Shown: one piece after another, positions 37,085 through 46,155 of the stretch
Numbering within the stretch: the stretch's first letter is position 1
Layout: each line of letters opens with the position of its first letter
Assembly: GCA_026169195.1 (NCBI GenBank)
Contig: JAPFEH010000034.1
Location: 1-64,000, forward strand
From: Dysosmobacter sp.
GTDB taxonomy: Bacteria; Bacillota; Clostridia; Oscillospirales; Oscillospiraceae
Direction of reading: 5' to 3'
Length of the DNA stretch: 64,000 nucleotides
Position numbers and translations under genes: made by a program
The notes under the pieces: model-generated
What the model was told of the DNA's origin: nothing
What the model saw: only the letters and a program-made list of their open reading frames with translations
Database searches by the model: none

Positions 37085-37390
37085 TTACAGCATCGCAAGG
37101 ATGGCGCTCTTGGGTCTTGCGCCGACGGCCTGATGGACCACGGCGCCGTCCTTCATCACCACCAGCGTGGGGATGCTCATAACTTGGAACTGGCCTGCCA
37201 GCTCCGGCTCTTCATCCACGTTCACCTTGCCCACTTTGATGTCCGCCCGCTCGGCGGCGATGGCATCCACAACGGGACTGACCATCCGGCAGGGCCCACA
37301 CCAAGGCGCCCAGAAATCCAACAGCACGGGGCGGTCGGACCGCAGCACTTCTTCCTGAAAATTCTCTTTCGTAATATGGATCACAGACAT
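37085..37390 (-). CDS. trxA: Thioredoxin
   Basis: LLDFWAPWCGPCRMVSPVVDAIA...VMSIPTLVVMKDG. Confidence 0.92.
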   Translation of the reverse strand: MSVIHITKENFQEEVLRSDRPVLLDFWAPWCGPCRMVSPVVDAIAAERADIKVGKVNVDEEPELAGQFQVMSIPTLVVMKDGAVVHQAVGARPKSAILAML

Positions 37391-37471
37391 GATATTGTCC
37401 TCCTTGTTTTTATTTGTTGTTGACAGGATACCTGAATTCTTCCCTGTTTTCCGTGATAACATCACCAACTG

Positions 37472-38047
37472 TCAGGGTTTTTTCTGCTTGGCCTTGCAGA
37501 TCAGCTGGGTCATCGTACCCATGGGGCAGTAAACACACCAGCTGCGGGGCTTGAACAGCACCATGGTCACAAACCCCAACACCGTCGAGGTCAGCATCAC
37601 GCTGTAAAACCCGAACGCAAACTGCGCCGCGCCGGGATGCAGAACTGTGCCGTGATATGCCCAGTGCCACGGCAGCTTGAAGGTCCACAGCAGCGTCACC
37701 ACCTGCCGCAGATCCTGTGCGCCGGAAAAGACCAGCCAGGTGCTCCAAAGCATCTGGCAAAACATGATGAGGAAAAACGCCAGAAACCCGTAGCGGAATG
37801 CCTTGCTTTTCATCCAAGCGGGAATATCCCGTTTTCTGGAAAGACCGAACCTGCCGCCCAGCAGTCCGAACAGCTGCCCTCTGCCGCAGTAGCGGTTGCA
37901 ATACCCCTTGTTCCCTTTTGCCAGAGAAATAATCAGCGGAATGAAAAAACACAAAAGTCCCAGCCATGCAAACAAAATATTGAAAAATCCCAGCACCAGA
38001 TACGTCAGGGACAGCACCCACAGATTATCATACCAATGTTTTTTCAT
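37472..38047 (-). CDS. 4Fe-4S membrane protein, NapH-like half
   Basis: GYCNRYCGRGQLF and WCVYCPMGTMTQLICK in a multi-TM protein. Confidence 0.78.
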   Translation of the reverse strand: MKKHWYDNLWVLSLTYLVLGFFNILFAWLGLLCFFIPLIISLAKGNKGYCNRYCGRGQLFGLLGGRFGLSRKRDIPAWMKSKAFRYGFLAFFLIMFCQMLWSTWLVFSGAQDLRQVVTLLWTFKLPWHWAYHGTVLHPGAAQFAFGFYSVMLTSTVLGFVTMVLFKPRSWCVYCPMGTMTQLICKAKQKKP

Positions 38048-38256
38048 ACCGTGACCTCCCGAATCTCAATGACGGAGGCGGGACATTCCCGCGCACACTT
38101 TCCGCACCCCACACAGGTTTCCGGATCCACCTTTGCGGCGATCCCGTGCCAGATGGAAATGGCTGTTTTCGGACAGATCTTCATACAGCAGCCGCAGGCC
38201 ACGCAATCCCGTTCCTCCACAAAGGCCCTCCGCCGTTTCCGTACCAATGCATCCAT
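38044..38256 (-). CDS. 2x[4Fe-4S] ferredoxin
   Basis: CVACGCCMKICP and CVGCGKCARECP. Confidence 0.9.
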   Translation of the reverse strand: MDALVRKRRRAFVEERDCVACGCCMKICPKTAISIWHGIAAKVDPETCVGCGKCARECPASVIEIREVTV

Positions 38257-38332
38257 TCTGATGCCTCCTCTTACTTGATGGGCACAGTATACACCGCAGC
38301 GGCAGACACTTCTGTGATGACATCACAAACAA

Positions 38333-38370
38333 ACGGCGCTCCGCAGAAAAAATCTGCGGAGCGCCGCTGA
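38333..38370 (-). terminator. Stem-loop, likely terminator
   Basis: GGCGCTCCGCAGA-AAAAA-TCTGCGGAGCGCC. Confidence 0.6.
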
Positions 38371-38377
38371 AACAACC

Positions 38378-39496
38378 TTATGCAAGCACCCGGACACAGC
38401 GGTCGATCAGGGTCATATGGACCCGGTCTCCCTCCGCGAAACGCTCTGACAGCTGAGGATTGTATACCTCCACGATGACGGGAAGCTCTCCCAGCATCAC
38501 CTCATACTCCACCTTTGCGCCGTAATATGTGGCACGGGAAACCACGCCGGGCAGCGGACCTTCCTCTGCCGACAGGAGGATCGACTCCGGGCGGACTGCC
38601 AGACAGCAGGGGCCGCCTTCGCTGACGTCTTCCATCTTACCGGGGGCGGGAACCGAGAAGGTGTGCCCGTTCACTTCTACCAAAGCCGCCTCACCGTCCC
38701 GTCCCCGGAAGGTACCGTCAATGAAGTTGGCTTTACCGATGAAGTTGGCGACAAACCGGCTGCTGGGCTGCTCATAGATCTCCGTGGGGCTTCCCTGCTG
38801 ACAGATCACGCCGTCTTTCATAATCACTACCCGATCGGAAATCGCCATGGCCTCGGACTGGTCGTGGGTCACATACAGCGACGTGATGCCCAGCCGCTTT
38901 TGCAGCGCCCGCAGCTCGTCCCGCATGCTCTCCCGCAGCTTGGCGTCCAGATTGGAAAGAGGCTCGTCAAACAGCAGAACGCTGGGCTCGATGACCACGG
39001 CACGGGCCAGCGCCACCCGCTGCTGCTGGCCGCCGGAGAGCTGGTTGGGGAACCGCTTTTCCATGCCCTTGAGCTGCATCAGCTCCACCACGTCGTTGGT
39101 GCGGCGGATGATCTCCTCCTGAGGAAGCTTGGCCACCCGGAGACCGTAGGCAATATTTTCCCAGATGTTCAGATGGGGGAACAGTGCGTAGGACTGGAAC
39201 ACCATGGAGATGCCCCGCTTGTTGGGCGGGACCTTCGCCACATCCCGATCGCCGATCAGCACATTGCCGCTGGTGGGATATTCAAATCCGGAGATCATGC
39301 GGAGGGTGGTGGTCTTGCCGCAGCCGGAAGGGCCAAGCAGCGTTACCATCTCGCCGTCATGGATCTCTAGGTCAATGTGGTTGACCGCCACAAAGTCCTT
39401 TCCGGTATCCGGCTGCTGGAAGATCTTGGTGACATCCTTCAAAACAACGCCGGAGCTTTTCTTGCTGAAGGCCGGCTTTTCATTCTGATTGCTCAT
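38378..39496 (-). CDS. ABC transporter ATP-binding protein, FbpC/PotA-like
   Basis: [45 protein letters not shown]-terminal TOBE region. Confidence 0.93.
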   Translation of the reverse strand: MSNQNEKPAFSKKSSGVVLKDVTKIFQQPDTGKDFVAVNHIDLEIHDGEMVTLLGPSGCGKTTTLRMISGFEYPTSGNVLIGDRDVAKVPPNKRGISMVFQSYALFPHLNIWENIAYGLRVAKLPQEEIIRRTNDVVELMQLKGMEKRFPNQLSGGQQQRVALARAVVIEPSVLLFDEPLSNLDAKLRESMRDELRALQKRLGITSLYVTHDQSEAMAISDRVVIMKDGVICQQGSPTEIYEQPSSRFVANFIGKANFIDGTFRGRDGEAALVEVNGHTFSVPAPGKMEDVSEGGPCCLAVRPESILLSAEEGPLPGVVSRATYYGAKVEYEVMLGELPVIVEVYNPQLSERFAEGDRVHMTLIDRCVRVLA

Positions 39497-41232
39497 TTCG
39501 TTCCCTCCGTTTTCTGAGTCTTGACCTGCGGCACCTTGGAACGGGGCGCCAGCAGCAGATTGATGATTCCGTTGAACAGCCCGATAAACACCAGCAGGAT
39601 GATCACCAGCATGGTGACAAAGGCCGCTGCCTGACTGTATTTGGCCTGATCAAACAGGGAATAAATTTTGCTGGTCACCAGATTCCACCGGGCAGAAACC
39701 AGGAAAATGACCGCGCTGACAGCGGTAATGGATTTGGTAAAAGCGTACACAATGCCGGAGAAGAAGGCGTTGCGCAGCATGGGCAGCGTAATGCGGCGGA
39801 AGGAATAGCCGGTATCGGCGCCCAGAATGGTAGACGCCTCCTCAATGGAGTTGTCGATCTGCAGCAGCGTGGTGGTTCCGGATTCAATGGCAACCGGCAT
39901 ATTGCGGAAGGTAAACACGATCACAAGGATCACCGCCGTACCGGTGAGCACCAGAGGCTTCGTATTGAACGCCAGAATGTAGCTGATACCCAGCACCGTG
40001 CCGGGGACGGCAAACATCAAAACGGACGAGATCTCAATAAAACGCTTGCCATAGTAATTCCGCTTGGCGGTAATATAGGCGATGATCATGCCCAGCAGAC
40101 CGCCGATGACCGCGGAAATCAGTCCCAGAACCATGGAGTTTTTCAAGCTGTCCCAGCCGTAAGCCAGCGCCTTGCGGTACTGGTCCAGTGTCAGGGAATA
40201 GTCATAACCCCATGTCCGGACAAAGGATCCGAAGATCACCGTGCCGTAGAACAGCAGAATCACAGCGGCCACGACCATGCAAAACGCAAACAGCGGCCAT
40301 TTGATGTGTCCTTCGTCAATGAGCTTGCGGGCCTGCGTGGGCTTTCCGGTCACAGTGACGAAGCTCTTTTTGCTGACCCAGTATTTATTGAAAAGGTATG
40401 CGGTCACAGCCGGCAGCAACAGCAGCAGCGCCAAAACGGAACCTTTTTGCATATCATAGCTGCCGGTGATGATCTGATAGACCTCAATGGACAAGGTGGA
40501 ATATTCTCCGCCGATGGTGGCGGGGTTGGAAAAATCCTCCAGAGACTGAATGAACACCAGCAGACAGCCGGAGATGATCCCCGGCAGAGACAACGGGAAC
40601 GTTACCGTCCAGAAGGTATGCCAGCGGCTGGCGCCCATATTGCAGGCGGCGTCCTCCACGGACGCGTCAATAGAGGAGAGAATTCCGGAAAGCGTCAGAT
40701 ACGCGATGGGGAAAAAGCTCATGACCTGCACCACAATGAGGCTGCCCATGCCGTAGACATTGTTGCCGGTGATGCCCAGCAGCGTTTTTGTGATAAAGCC
40801 CTGTTTGCCGAACAGGAAAATAATAGACAGTGACAAAATAAAGGGCGGAGACAAAATGGGCAGCGTGGCGATGGTCTTGAGGAATTTTTTGCAGGGTACA
40901 TTGGTGCGGGTAATGGTATACGCAAAGATGTATCCGATGAAGGTGGCAATGACCGCGACGATCACGCCCAGCAGCATGGTGCGGCCAAAAACCGCCAGAT
41001 ACCGGGATGTGGTCAGGATCTCTGCCAGATTTGCCAGAGAGAAAGCGCCGTCCGCGTCCGTCAAACTGAAAATCAGGATTTTCACCAGCGGATAGATCAC
41101 GAACAACAGCAGCAGCAAAATGGTGAGGATGACCGCCACCAGCAGCAGCGGCTGCCGCAGGATCATCTTCGTCTCATTGAGCTTTTTTGTACGGGCGGTG
41201 CTCTTCCCGCCCGCGGCAGCAGTGTTTGCCAT
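39493..41232 (-). CDS. FbpB-like fused (two-domain) ABC permease
   Basis: Two BPD-type permease halves each with an EAA-like loop (VEDAACNMGASRWHTFWTVTFPLSLPGI; IEEASTILGADTGYSFRRITLPMLRNAF). Confidence 0.9.
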   Translation of the reverse strand: MANTAAAGGKSTARTKKLNETKMILRQPLLLVAVILTILLLLLFVIYPLVKILIFSLTDADGAFSLANLAEILTTSRYLAVFGRTMLLGVIVAVIATFIGYIFAYTITRTNVPCKKFLKTIATLPILSPPFILSLSIIFLFGKQGFITKTLLGITGNNVYGMGSLIVVQVMSFFPIAYLTLSGILSSIDASVEDAACNMGASRWHTFWTVTFPLSLPGIISGCLLVFIQSLEDFSNPATIGGEYSTLSIEVYQIITGSYDMQKGSVLALLLLLPAVTAYLFNKYWVSKKSFVTVTGKPTQARKLIDEGHIKWPLFAFCMVVAAVILLFYGTVIFGSFVRTWGYDYSLTLDQYRKALAYGWDSLKNSMVLGLISAVIGGLLGMIIAYITAKRNYYGKRFIEISSVLMFAVPGTVLGISYILAFNTKPLVLTGTAVILVIVFTFRNMPVAIESGTTTLLQIDNSIEEASTILGADTGYSFRRITLPMLRNAFFSGIVYAFTKSITAVSAVIFLVSARWNLVTSKIYSLFDQAKYSQAAAFVTMLVIILLVFIGLFNGIINLLLAPRSKVPQVKTQKTEGTK

Positions 41233-41279
41233 GTCAGTTCCTCCTGCGTGATTTCCAAGATCGGTTGGTTTGGGAAACG

Positions 41280-41310
41280 GGGCTTCCTCCCCTGCCGGGG
41301 GAGGAAGCCC
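41280..41310 (-). promoter_or_regulatory. Intercistronic stem-loop
   Basis: GGGCTTCCTCCCC-TGCC-GGGGGAGGAAGCCC without T-run, between SBP and permease genes. Confidence 0.65.
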
Positions 41311-41349
41311 TCGCATGTCAGATCATTCTATTGGAATCGCTGCGAATCC

Positions 41350-42444
41350 TTACTCCTTGGGCGCGCTGGCGATCTTGGCCTCGAACTGCTCGCAGTAATC
41401 CGTTTTCACGCTGGCGGCCCAGACGGCGTCATAATCAATGACCTCCACCTGATCCAGCGTCACAAGACCGTCCGCCACGGGCGCCTTGGTGTTGGTGGGC
41501 ACGCGGAAGGACTGGTTCTCGGCATAGCAGCCCTGTCCCTGCTCGGAGCAGATCCAGTCGATGAACTTCTTGGCGTTCTCCTGCTCTTCGGCCTTGCCGC
41601 CCTTGATGAGAGCCACAGCACCGACTTCATAGCCGGTACCGTCTGCGGGGAAGCTCAGCTCAATGGGATAGCCCTCAGCGGTGGGCTGCAGACCGTCGTG
41701 GGAGAAGGTCAGCGCGATGGCAGCCTCGCCCATGGCAACGGCGTTGGGAGCGGCGGAGCCGGACTTGGTGTACTGGGCGATGTTGTTGTTCAGCTTGCCC
41801 AGATAGTCCCAAACCTGATCGTCACCCTTCAGCTGGACCAGCGTGGAGAGCACGGTGTAGGCGGTGCCGGAGGTGGCGGGGTGCGCCATGATGACTTCAC
41901 CCTTGAACTCAGGCTTCAGCAGGTCTTCCCAACTGGCGGGATAGTCCAGACCCTTTTCCGCAAACCAATCCTTGTTGCAGGCAAAGGCGATGCAGCCCAC
42001 ATAGATGGGATTCCAAGTGCCGGTGGGGTCCAGATACGTCTCCGGCGTGTTGCTCAGCGCAGGAGACTGATAGGCCTCCAGCAGACCCTTATCCACTGCC
42101 GCGATGTAGTTATCCGTGGAGCCGCCGAACATCAGCGTGGCCTGCGGATTTTCCTTCTCCGCCTCGACACGGGTCAGCATCTCACCGGCGGAAAGGCGGA
42201 TATAATTGACCTTGATGCCGGTCTCTTCTTCAAACTTGTTGAAATAATAGATTACTTCGGCTTCGGGGAGGGCGGTATAGACCGTCAGCTCCTTGCTGCC
42301 GGCAGGAGCTTCCGGCGCTGCGGGTTCTTCTGTTCCGGAAGGCTCTTCGGGTGCGGGATCTTTTTTGCCGCCGCAGGCCGTCATTGCCAGCAGCATCACA
42401 GCGGCCATCAGCAGGGCCAGAAAACGCTTGGTGGACTTTTTCAT
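41350..42444 (-). CDS. ABC transporter substrate-binding lipoprotein (Fe3+/AfuA-like family)
   Basis: Lipobox LAMTACGG; ELTVYTALPEAEVIYYFNKFEEETGIKVNYIRLSAGEMLTRV. Confidence 0.9.
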   Translation of the reverse strand: MKKSTKRFLALLMAAVMLLAMTACGGKKDPAPEEPSGTEEPAAPEAPAGSKELTVYTALPEAEVIYYFNKFEEETGIKVNYIRLSAGEMLTRVEAEKENPQATLMFGGSTDNYIAAVDKGLLEAYQSPALSNTPETYLDPTGTWNPIYVGCIAFACNKDWFAEKGLDYPASWEDLLKPEFKGEVIMAHPATSGTAYTVLSTLVQLKGDDQVWDYLGKLNNNIAQYTKSGSAAPNAVAMGEAAIALTFSHDGLQPTAEGYPIELSFPADGTGYEVGAVALIKGGKAEEQENAKKFIDWICSEQGQGCYAENQSFRVPTNTKAPVADGLVTLDQVEVIDYDAVWAASVKTDYCEQFEAKIASAPKE

Positions 42445-42507
42445 GATTCGTTTCTCCTTTTCAGCCAATTTTTTATTTCGATCTCAACACGAGATGGAAA
42501 CCGGATG

Positions 42508-43542
42508 TTACGTCAGGGCACACATGGCCCAGACGGCATTGTGGTCTGACAGTTCCCTGCCGGAGAAGGCCGCCAGCGCGGAGCCGGGGGCTGCATATAG
42601 AAAGTCTTCTTTTGCCGTAGATACCATGCGGCTCTGCTCCGCACGGAGTCCCTTGAGCATGATCCAGTCCAGCCGCAGGGGCAGATATCCCCCGTCCGGC
42701 ATGGGCTTGCGGCGGGTCAGCTTTGGTTCATCAGGGACGATCCGGTAGCCTTCCGCAGCCGCCAGCGGCAGCAGCGGCTCAAAGGCAAACACATCCTCCA
42801 GACACCGGCGGCGCATTTCGGGACTGGCTGCCACATCATTGATGTCCTCCTTGTCCCGGCCGTCAAAGGTATTGGTGTTCAGATCGCCGCCCAGCACCAG
42901 CGGCATATCGGGCAGTTCTCTGCGGACCGCCTCCAGAATGACCTCCATCTGACGGCGCCGCCCTTCCCCGTGGGTGCGGTTTTCCAAGTGGATGGACACG
43001 GCGCCCAGCGGCTTTCCGCCCACATCCAGCTCTGCAAAGACCGCCAGACGGCCGCCGATGCGCTTCTGCCGGTCAAAATACCAGTTGTATTCCTCCGGCA
43101 GACGGATGACGCCTGCCTGCCGGATGGGCCAGCGGGAGAACACGGCGTTCCCGTGAAATCCCTTTTCGTTCCGGTCATCCACCAGCTCGATGAATTCCAG
43201 CCCCCACGCGTAATTCAGCCCGAATGCTCCGGCAAGCTCCCGGGCGGTATTTTTGTTCCCGGAACGGGCGCAGCCATCATCCAGCTCATTGGCAAGGATG
43301 ATGTCAAAGGGCTGGATATCGGGACAATCCCGCAGAAACTCCTGAATCTCCGGCAGATGAACGCCCCGCTCCATATTGAACATCAAAACGCCCAGCCGCT
43401 CCGGCACCGTTTCCGGCGGGGGCAGGAAGTTGTCTGTTTCCGCCCTGTGAAACTGCGGGATCCGGGCCATGACCGCTTCCTGTGTCCGGGTATCCAGAAG
43501 CGCGCCCAGCGCTTTGCGTTCCTCTAAAGGAATCCCCTGCAT
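42508..43542 (-). CDS. Endonuclease/exonuclease/phosphatase (EEP) family protein, no signal peptide
   Basis: FNMERGVH, LANELD, SIHLENRTHGEGRRRQM, GGDLNTNTFD, SDHNAVWA. Confidence 0.88.
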   Translation of the reverse strand: MQGIPLEERKALGALLDTRTQEAVMARIPQFHRAETDNFLPPPETVPERLGVLMFNMERGVHLPEIQEFLRDCPDIQPFDIILANELDDGCARSGNKNTARELAGAFGLNYAWGLEFIELVDDRNEKGFHGNAVFSRWPIRQAGVIRLPEEYNWYFDRQKRIGGRLAVFAELDVGGKPLGAVSIHLENRTHGEGRRRQMEVILEAVRRELPDMPLVLGGDLNTNTFDGRDKEDINDVAASPEMRRRCLEDVFAFEPLLPLAAAEGYRIVPDEPKLTRRKPMPDGGYLPLRLDWIMLKGLRAEQSRMVSTAKEDFLYAAPGSALAAFSGRELSDHNAVWAMCALT

Positions 43543-43545
43543 CGC

Positions 43546-44562
43546 TTATCGCTCCTTTGCCTTTCGTTTCCGGCAGGTGGAACGGACGATCAGCTCCGGT
43601 TTCAAAAGATCTGACGTCTCTCCCTGTCCTCCGTTGATCTTCTCCAGCAGCCGCGTCACCGCCGTCCGTCCCGCTTCAAATTTTTTCTGCGAAACGGAGG
43701 TCAGTCCGATCTGCGGCAATCTGCTGAACAGGATATTATCAAATCCGATGATGGAAAAATCTTTCGGCGCGGACAAGCCCGCCGTCTCGGCAGCTTCTAT
43801 GATCCGAACCGCAATGGTGTCGGAATACGCCAGAAACGCGTCCGGCACGATGCCTGCCTGAAACATGGCGGACGCCTGCGCGCCGCACCAATCCTTCAAA
43901 CCTCCGGTCTGTTCCTGACAGACGATCTCCCATGGACTCAAGCCGTTTTGCGTCATGGAGCGGCGGTATCCCTCCAGCCGCAGCGCCAATGTTCTCGACC
44001 CCTGCCGTCCGCCCAGAAAGCAGATTTTCCGGTGCCCGAGACAGACGAGATATTGAGCCGCTTCATATGCCCCCCGCGTATTGTCCGCTTCCACAAAGCT
44101 GCAATGCGGCCCATGGTTATTCCCCCAATAAATGCAGGGGATCCCGCCCGGAAGCGCGCCATGCTCCTCCTGCGAGGCCGGCGAACAGGCAGAAATCAGC
44201 ATCCCGTCCACCCGCTGGGCGATCATCCGCTCCACCGCATCCCGCTCATCCTCCGGATCATGGAGCGTGTTGGTCAGGATGACCCGGTAGCCGTATTCCG
44301 CGGCGCAGGCCTCTGCCGCCGTACACAGGGCGGAAAAATAGGGGTTGGAACTATCGGGAACCACAATTCCAATGGTATGCGTACCCTGTCCGGCCAATGC
44401 TCTGGCCATCACATCAGGCACATAATGCAAAGCCTCGCAGGCGGCGAGGACCATCTGCCTCGTTTCATCACTGATTGCAGGATGCCCGTTCATGACCCGG
44501 GATACCGTAGACCGGCTGACCCCGGCCAGAGCCGCTACATCCCGGATTGTTACCCGTTTCAT
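43546..44562 (-). CDS. LacI family transcriptional regulator
   Basis: MKRVTIRDVAALAGVSRSTVSRVMNGHPAISDETR. Confidence 0.94.
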   Translation of the reverse strand: MKRVTIRDVAALAGVSRSTVSRVMNGHPAISDETRQMVLAACEALHYVPDVMARALAGQGTHTIGIVVPDSSNPYFSALCTAAEACAAEYGYRVILTNTLHDPEDERDAVERMIAQRVDGMLISACSPASQEEHGALPGGIPCIYWGNNHGPHCSFVEADNTRGAYEAAQYLVCLGHRKICFLGGRQGSRTLALRLEGYRRSMTQNGLSPWEIVCQEQTGGLKDWCGAQASAMFQAGIVPDAFLAYSDTIAVRIIEAAETAGLSAPKDFSIIGFDNILFSRLPQIGLTSVSQKKFEAGRTAVTRLLEKINGGQGETSDLLKPELIVRSTCRKRKAKER

Positions 44563-44605
44563 TCGGCTTCCCCTTTCCTGTATCTCTCTGCCGTAAAACA
44601 GGTTG

Positions 44606-44618
44606 TGCAACCGTTTTC
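44606..44618. promoter_or_regulatory. LacI-type operator candidate 1
   Basis: TGCAACCGTTTTC, 44 bp upstream of the minus-strand LacI start; same 13-mer at 44853. Confidence 0.6.
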
Positions 44619-44852
44619 TTTCTTTAAAATACCACTCTATGGAAAAACAGTCAATTGCCCTTTCTCTTTTTCTACAACTATTCCAAAATATATCTGGCAG
44701 TATTTGTATAAAACGCACATTTTTCTTTCTTCTTGATTTTTTTTCAAAATGCAATATACTAAAAATAGCGATTTTCTCTTTTTTCCGGTTTGCTTTGCTC
44801 ACTTTTTTTCATATCATTGCTTCATGTTTTCCATGGGGCGCGCAGCATTTTA

Positions 44853-44865
44853 TGCAACCGTTTTC
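44853..44865. promoter_or_regulatory. LacI-type operator candidate 2
   Basis: TGCAACCGTTTTC, 18 bp upstream of the plus-strand LacI start. Confidence 0.6.
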
Positions 44866-44882
44866 GTAAAATGGGAGGTTTT

Positions 44883-45902
44883 ATGGAGCCTATTACCATC
44901 AAAGATATCGCCCGTATGGCAGGCGTCTCCTGCGCTACCGTGTCCCGTGCCATCAACGGTGCCTCCGGTGTAGAGGCCGGAACCCGGGAACGGATCCTAA
45001 CCCTGTGCCGCCAGCACGGATACCGGCGCAACCTGCTGGCCCGCAGCCTCAGCGCCAGAAAAACCGGCCTGATCGGCTGCATCCTGCCGGATCTCAATAA
45101 CCCTCTGTTTGCGGAGTTGTCCCTTCTGCTTGAGCAGGCTGTCCGTCAGCGCGGCTGTCACCTGCTGCTGTGCCACGGACTGGCGGAAGACCCCGATATT
45201 TCTCAGGTATTCGATTATTTGATCGGGCATCGGGTAGACGGCATCCTGCTGGTAAGCTCTTCCCGACAGGCTCCGCCGCTGCTCCGGCGGTACATGAGCC
45301 GCGTTCCCGTTTTACTTCTGGGCAGTCCGGCGCCGGAATCCATTTCACAGCCCTCCATTCCGGCTGTCACGGTCGATGATCTGGCCGGAGGCCGCATGGC
45401 GGCGGAATATCTGTATGGTCTTGGACACCGCCGCGTCGTTTATATTGGGCTGCGCCTCCACAATCATTCCCATGTCCTTCGCCACCGCGGTTTTCTGGAT
45501 GTAGCCCGACGTCTCGGGTTCTCCGTGCGGACACTGTCCAACAGCACCGGCCTCTCCAATATCATGGCAGGCTATCATCTGGCAAGAGCGCTCTTTTTTG
45601 ATGGTTTTCAGGAAACTGCCATTGCCGCCGCCTGCGATACGGTGGCGCTGGGCGTCTTGTCCGCAGCGGCGGAATTTCACATTTCCATTCCGGAGGAGCT
45701 CTCTCTGCTGGGATTTGACAACATCAGCTATGCCGCGCTTCCCAATATCCGCTTGACCACTCTGGCCCAGCCTTCTGCGGATATCGCGGAAGCCGCGGTG
45801 CACAGCCTGCTCTCACAAGCCGCGCAGTCTGCCATGCAGCAGGTCCCTCCCATACTGCTGTCTCCCACGCTGCTGCCCCGATCCACCTGCCGCCAGCTTT
45901 AG
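44883..45902 (+). CDS. LacI family transcriptional regulator
   Basis: MEPITIKDIARMAGVSCATVSRAINGASGVEAGTRERI; GGGAGG RBS. Confidence 0.94.
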   Translation: MEPITIKDIARMAGVSCATVSRAINGASGVEAGTRERILTLCRQHGYRRNLLARSLSARKTGLIGCILPDLNNPLFAELSLLLEQAVRQRGCHLLLCHGLAEDPDISQVFDYLIGHRVDGILLVSSSRQAPPLLRRYMSRVPVLLLGSPAPESISQPSIPAVTVDDLAGGRMAAEYLYGLGHRRVVYIGLRLHNHSHVLRHRGFLDVARRLGFSVRTLSNSTGLSNIMAGYHLARALFFDGFQETAIAAACDTVALGVLSAAAEFHISIPEELSLLGFDNISYAALPNIRLTTLAQPSADIAEAAVHSLLSQAAQSAMQQVPPILLSPTLLPRSTCRQL

Positions 45903-45904
45903 CA

Positions 45905-45943
45905 CAAAGCATCCGGCAGACCTTTTCGGTCTGCCGGATGCTT
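45905..45943 (+). terminator. Intrinsic-terminator-like hairpin
   Basis: AAAGCATCCGGCAGACC-TTTTC-GGTCTGCCGGATGCTTT. Confidence 0.75.
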
Positions 45944-45968
45944 TGCCATTTCTCTTCTATCTGACAAA

Positions 45969-46001
45969 CAAAAAGCGACGGCATTTGCCGTCGCTTTTTG
46001 T
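45969..46001 (-). terminator. Terminator downstream of tRNA-Ala
   Basis: AAAAAGCGACGGC-ATTT-GCCGTCGCTTTTT. Confidence 0.75.
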
Positions 46002-46002
46002 T

Positions 46003-46078
46003 TGGTGGAGATAAGCGGGATCGAACCGCTGACCTCTTGACTGCCAGTCAAGCGCTCTCCCAGCTGAGCTATACCCCC
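46003..46078 (-). tRNA. tRNA-Ala (GGC anticodon), CCA encoded
   Basis: GGGGGTATAGCTCAGCTGGGAGAGCGCTTGACTGGCAGTCAAGAGGTCAGCGGTTCGATCCCGCTTATCTCCACCA; 7-nt loop CTGGCAG. Confidence 0.95.
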
Positions 46079-46155
46079 GAACCGGAACAATCGATAGTAT
46101 AGCACTCTCTCCAACCTTTGTCAACAGATTTTTTGAAGTTTTTCTGTTTTTTTCT

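Noticed and set aside
39493-42444. Straight annotation as ferric iron ABC transporter
   Set aside because: Family membership alone does not establish iron; LacI and EEP neighbours point to another substrate, so substrate was left open.
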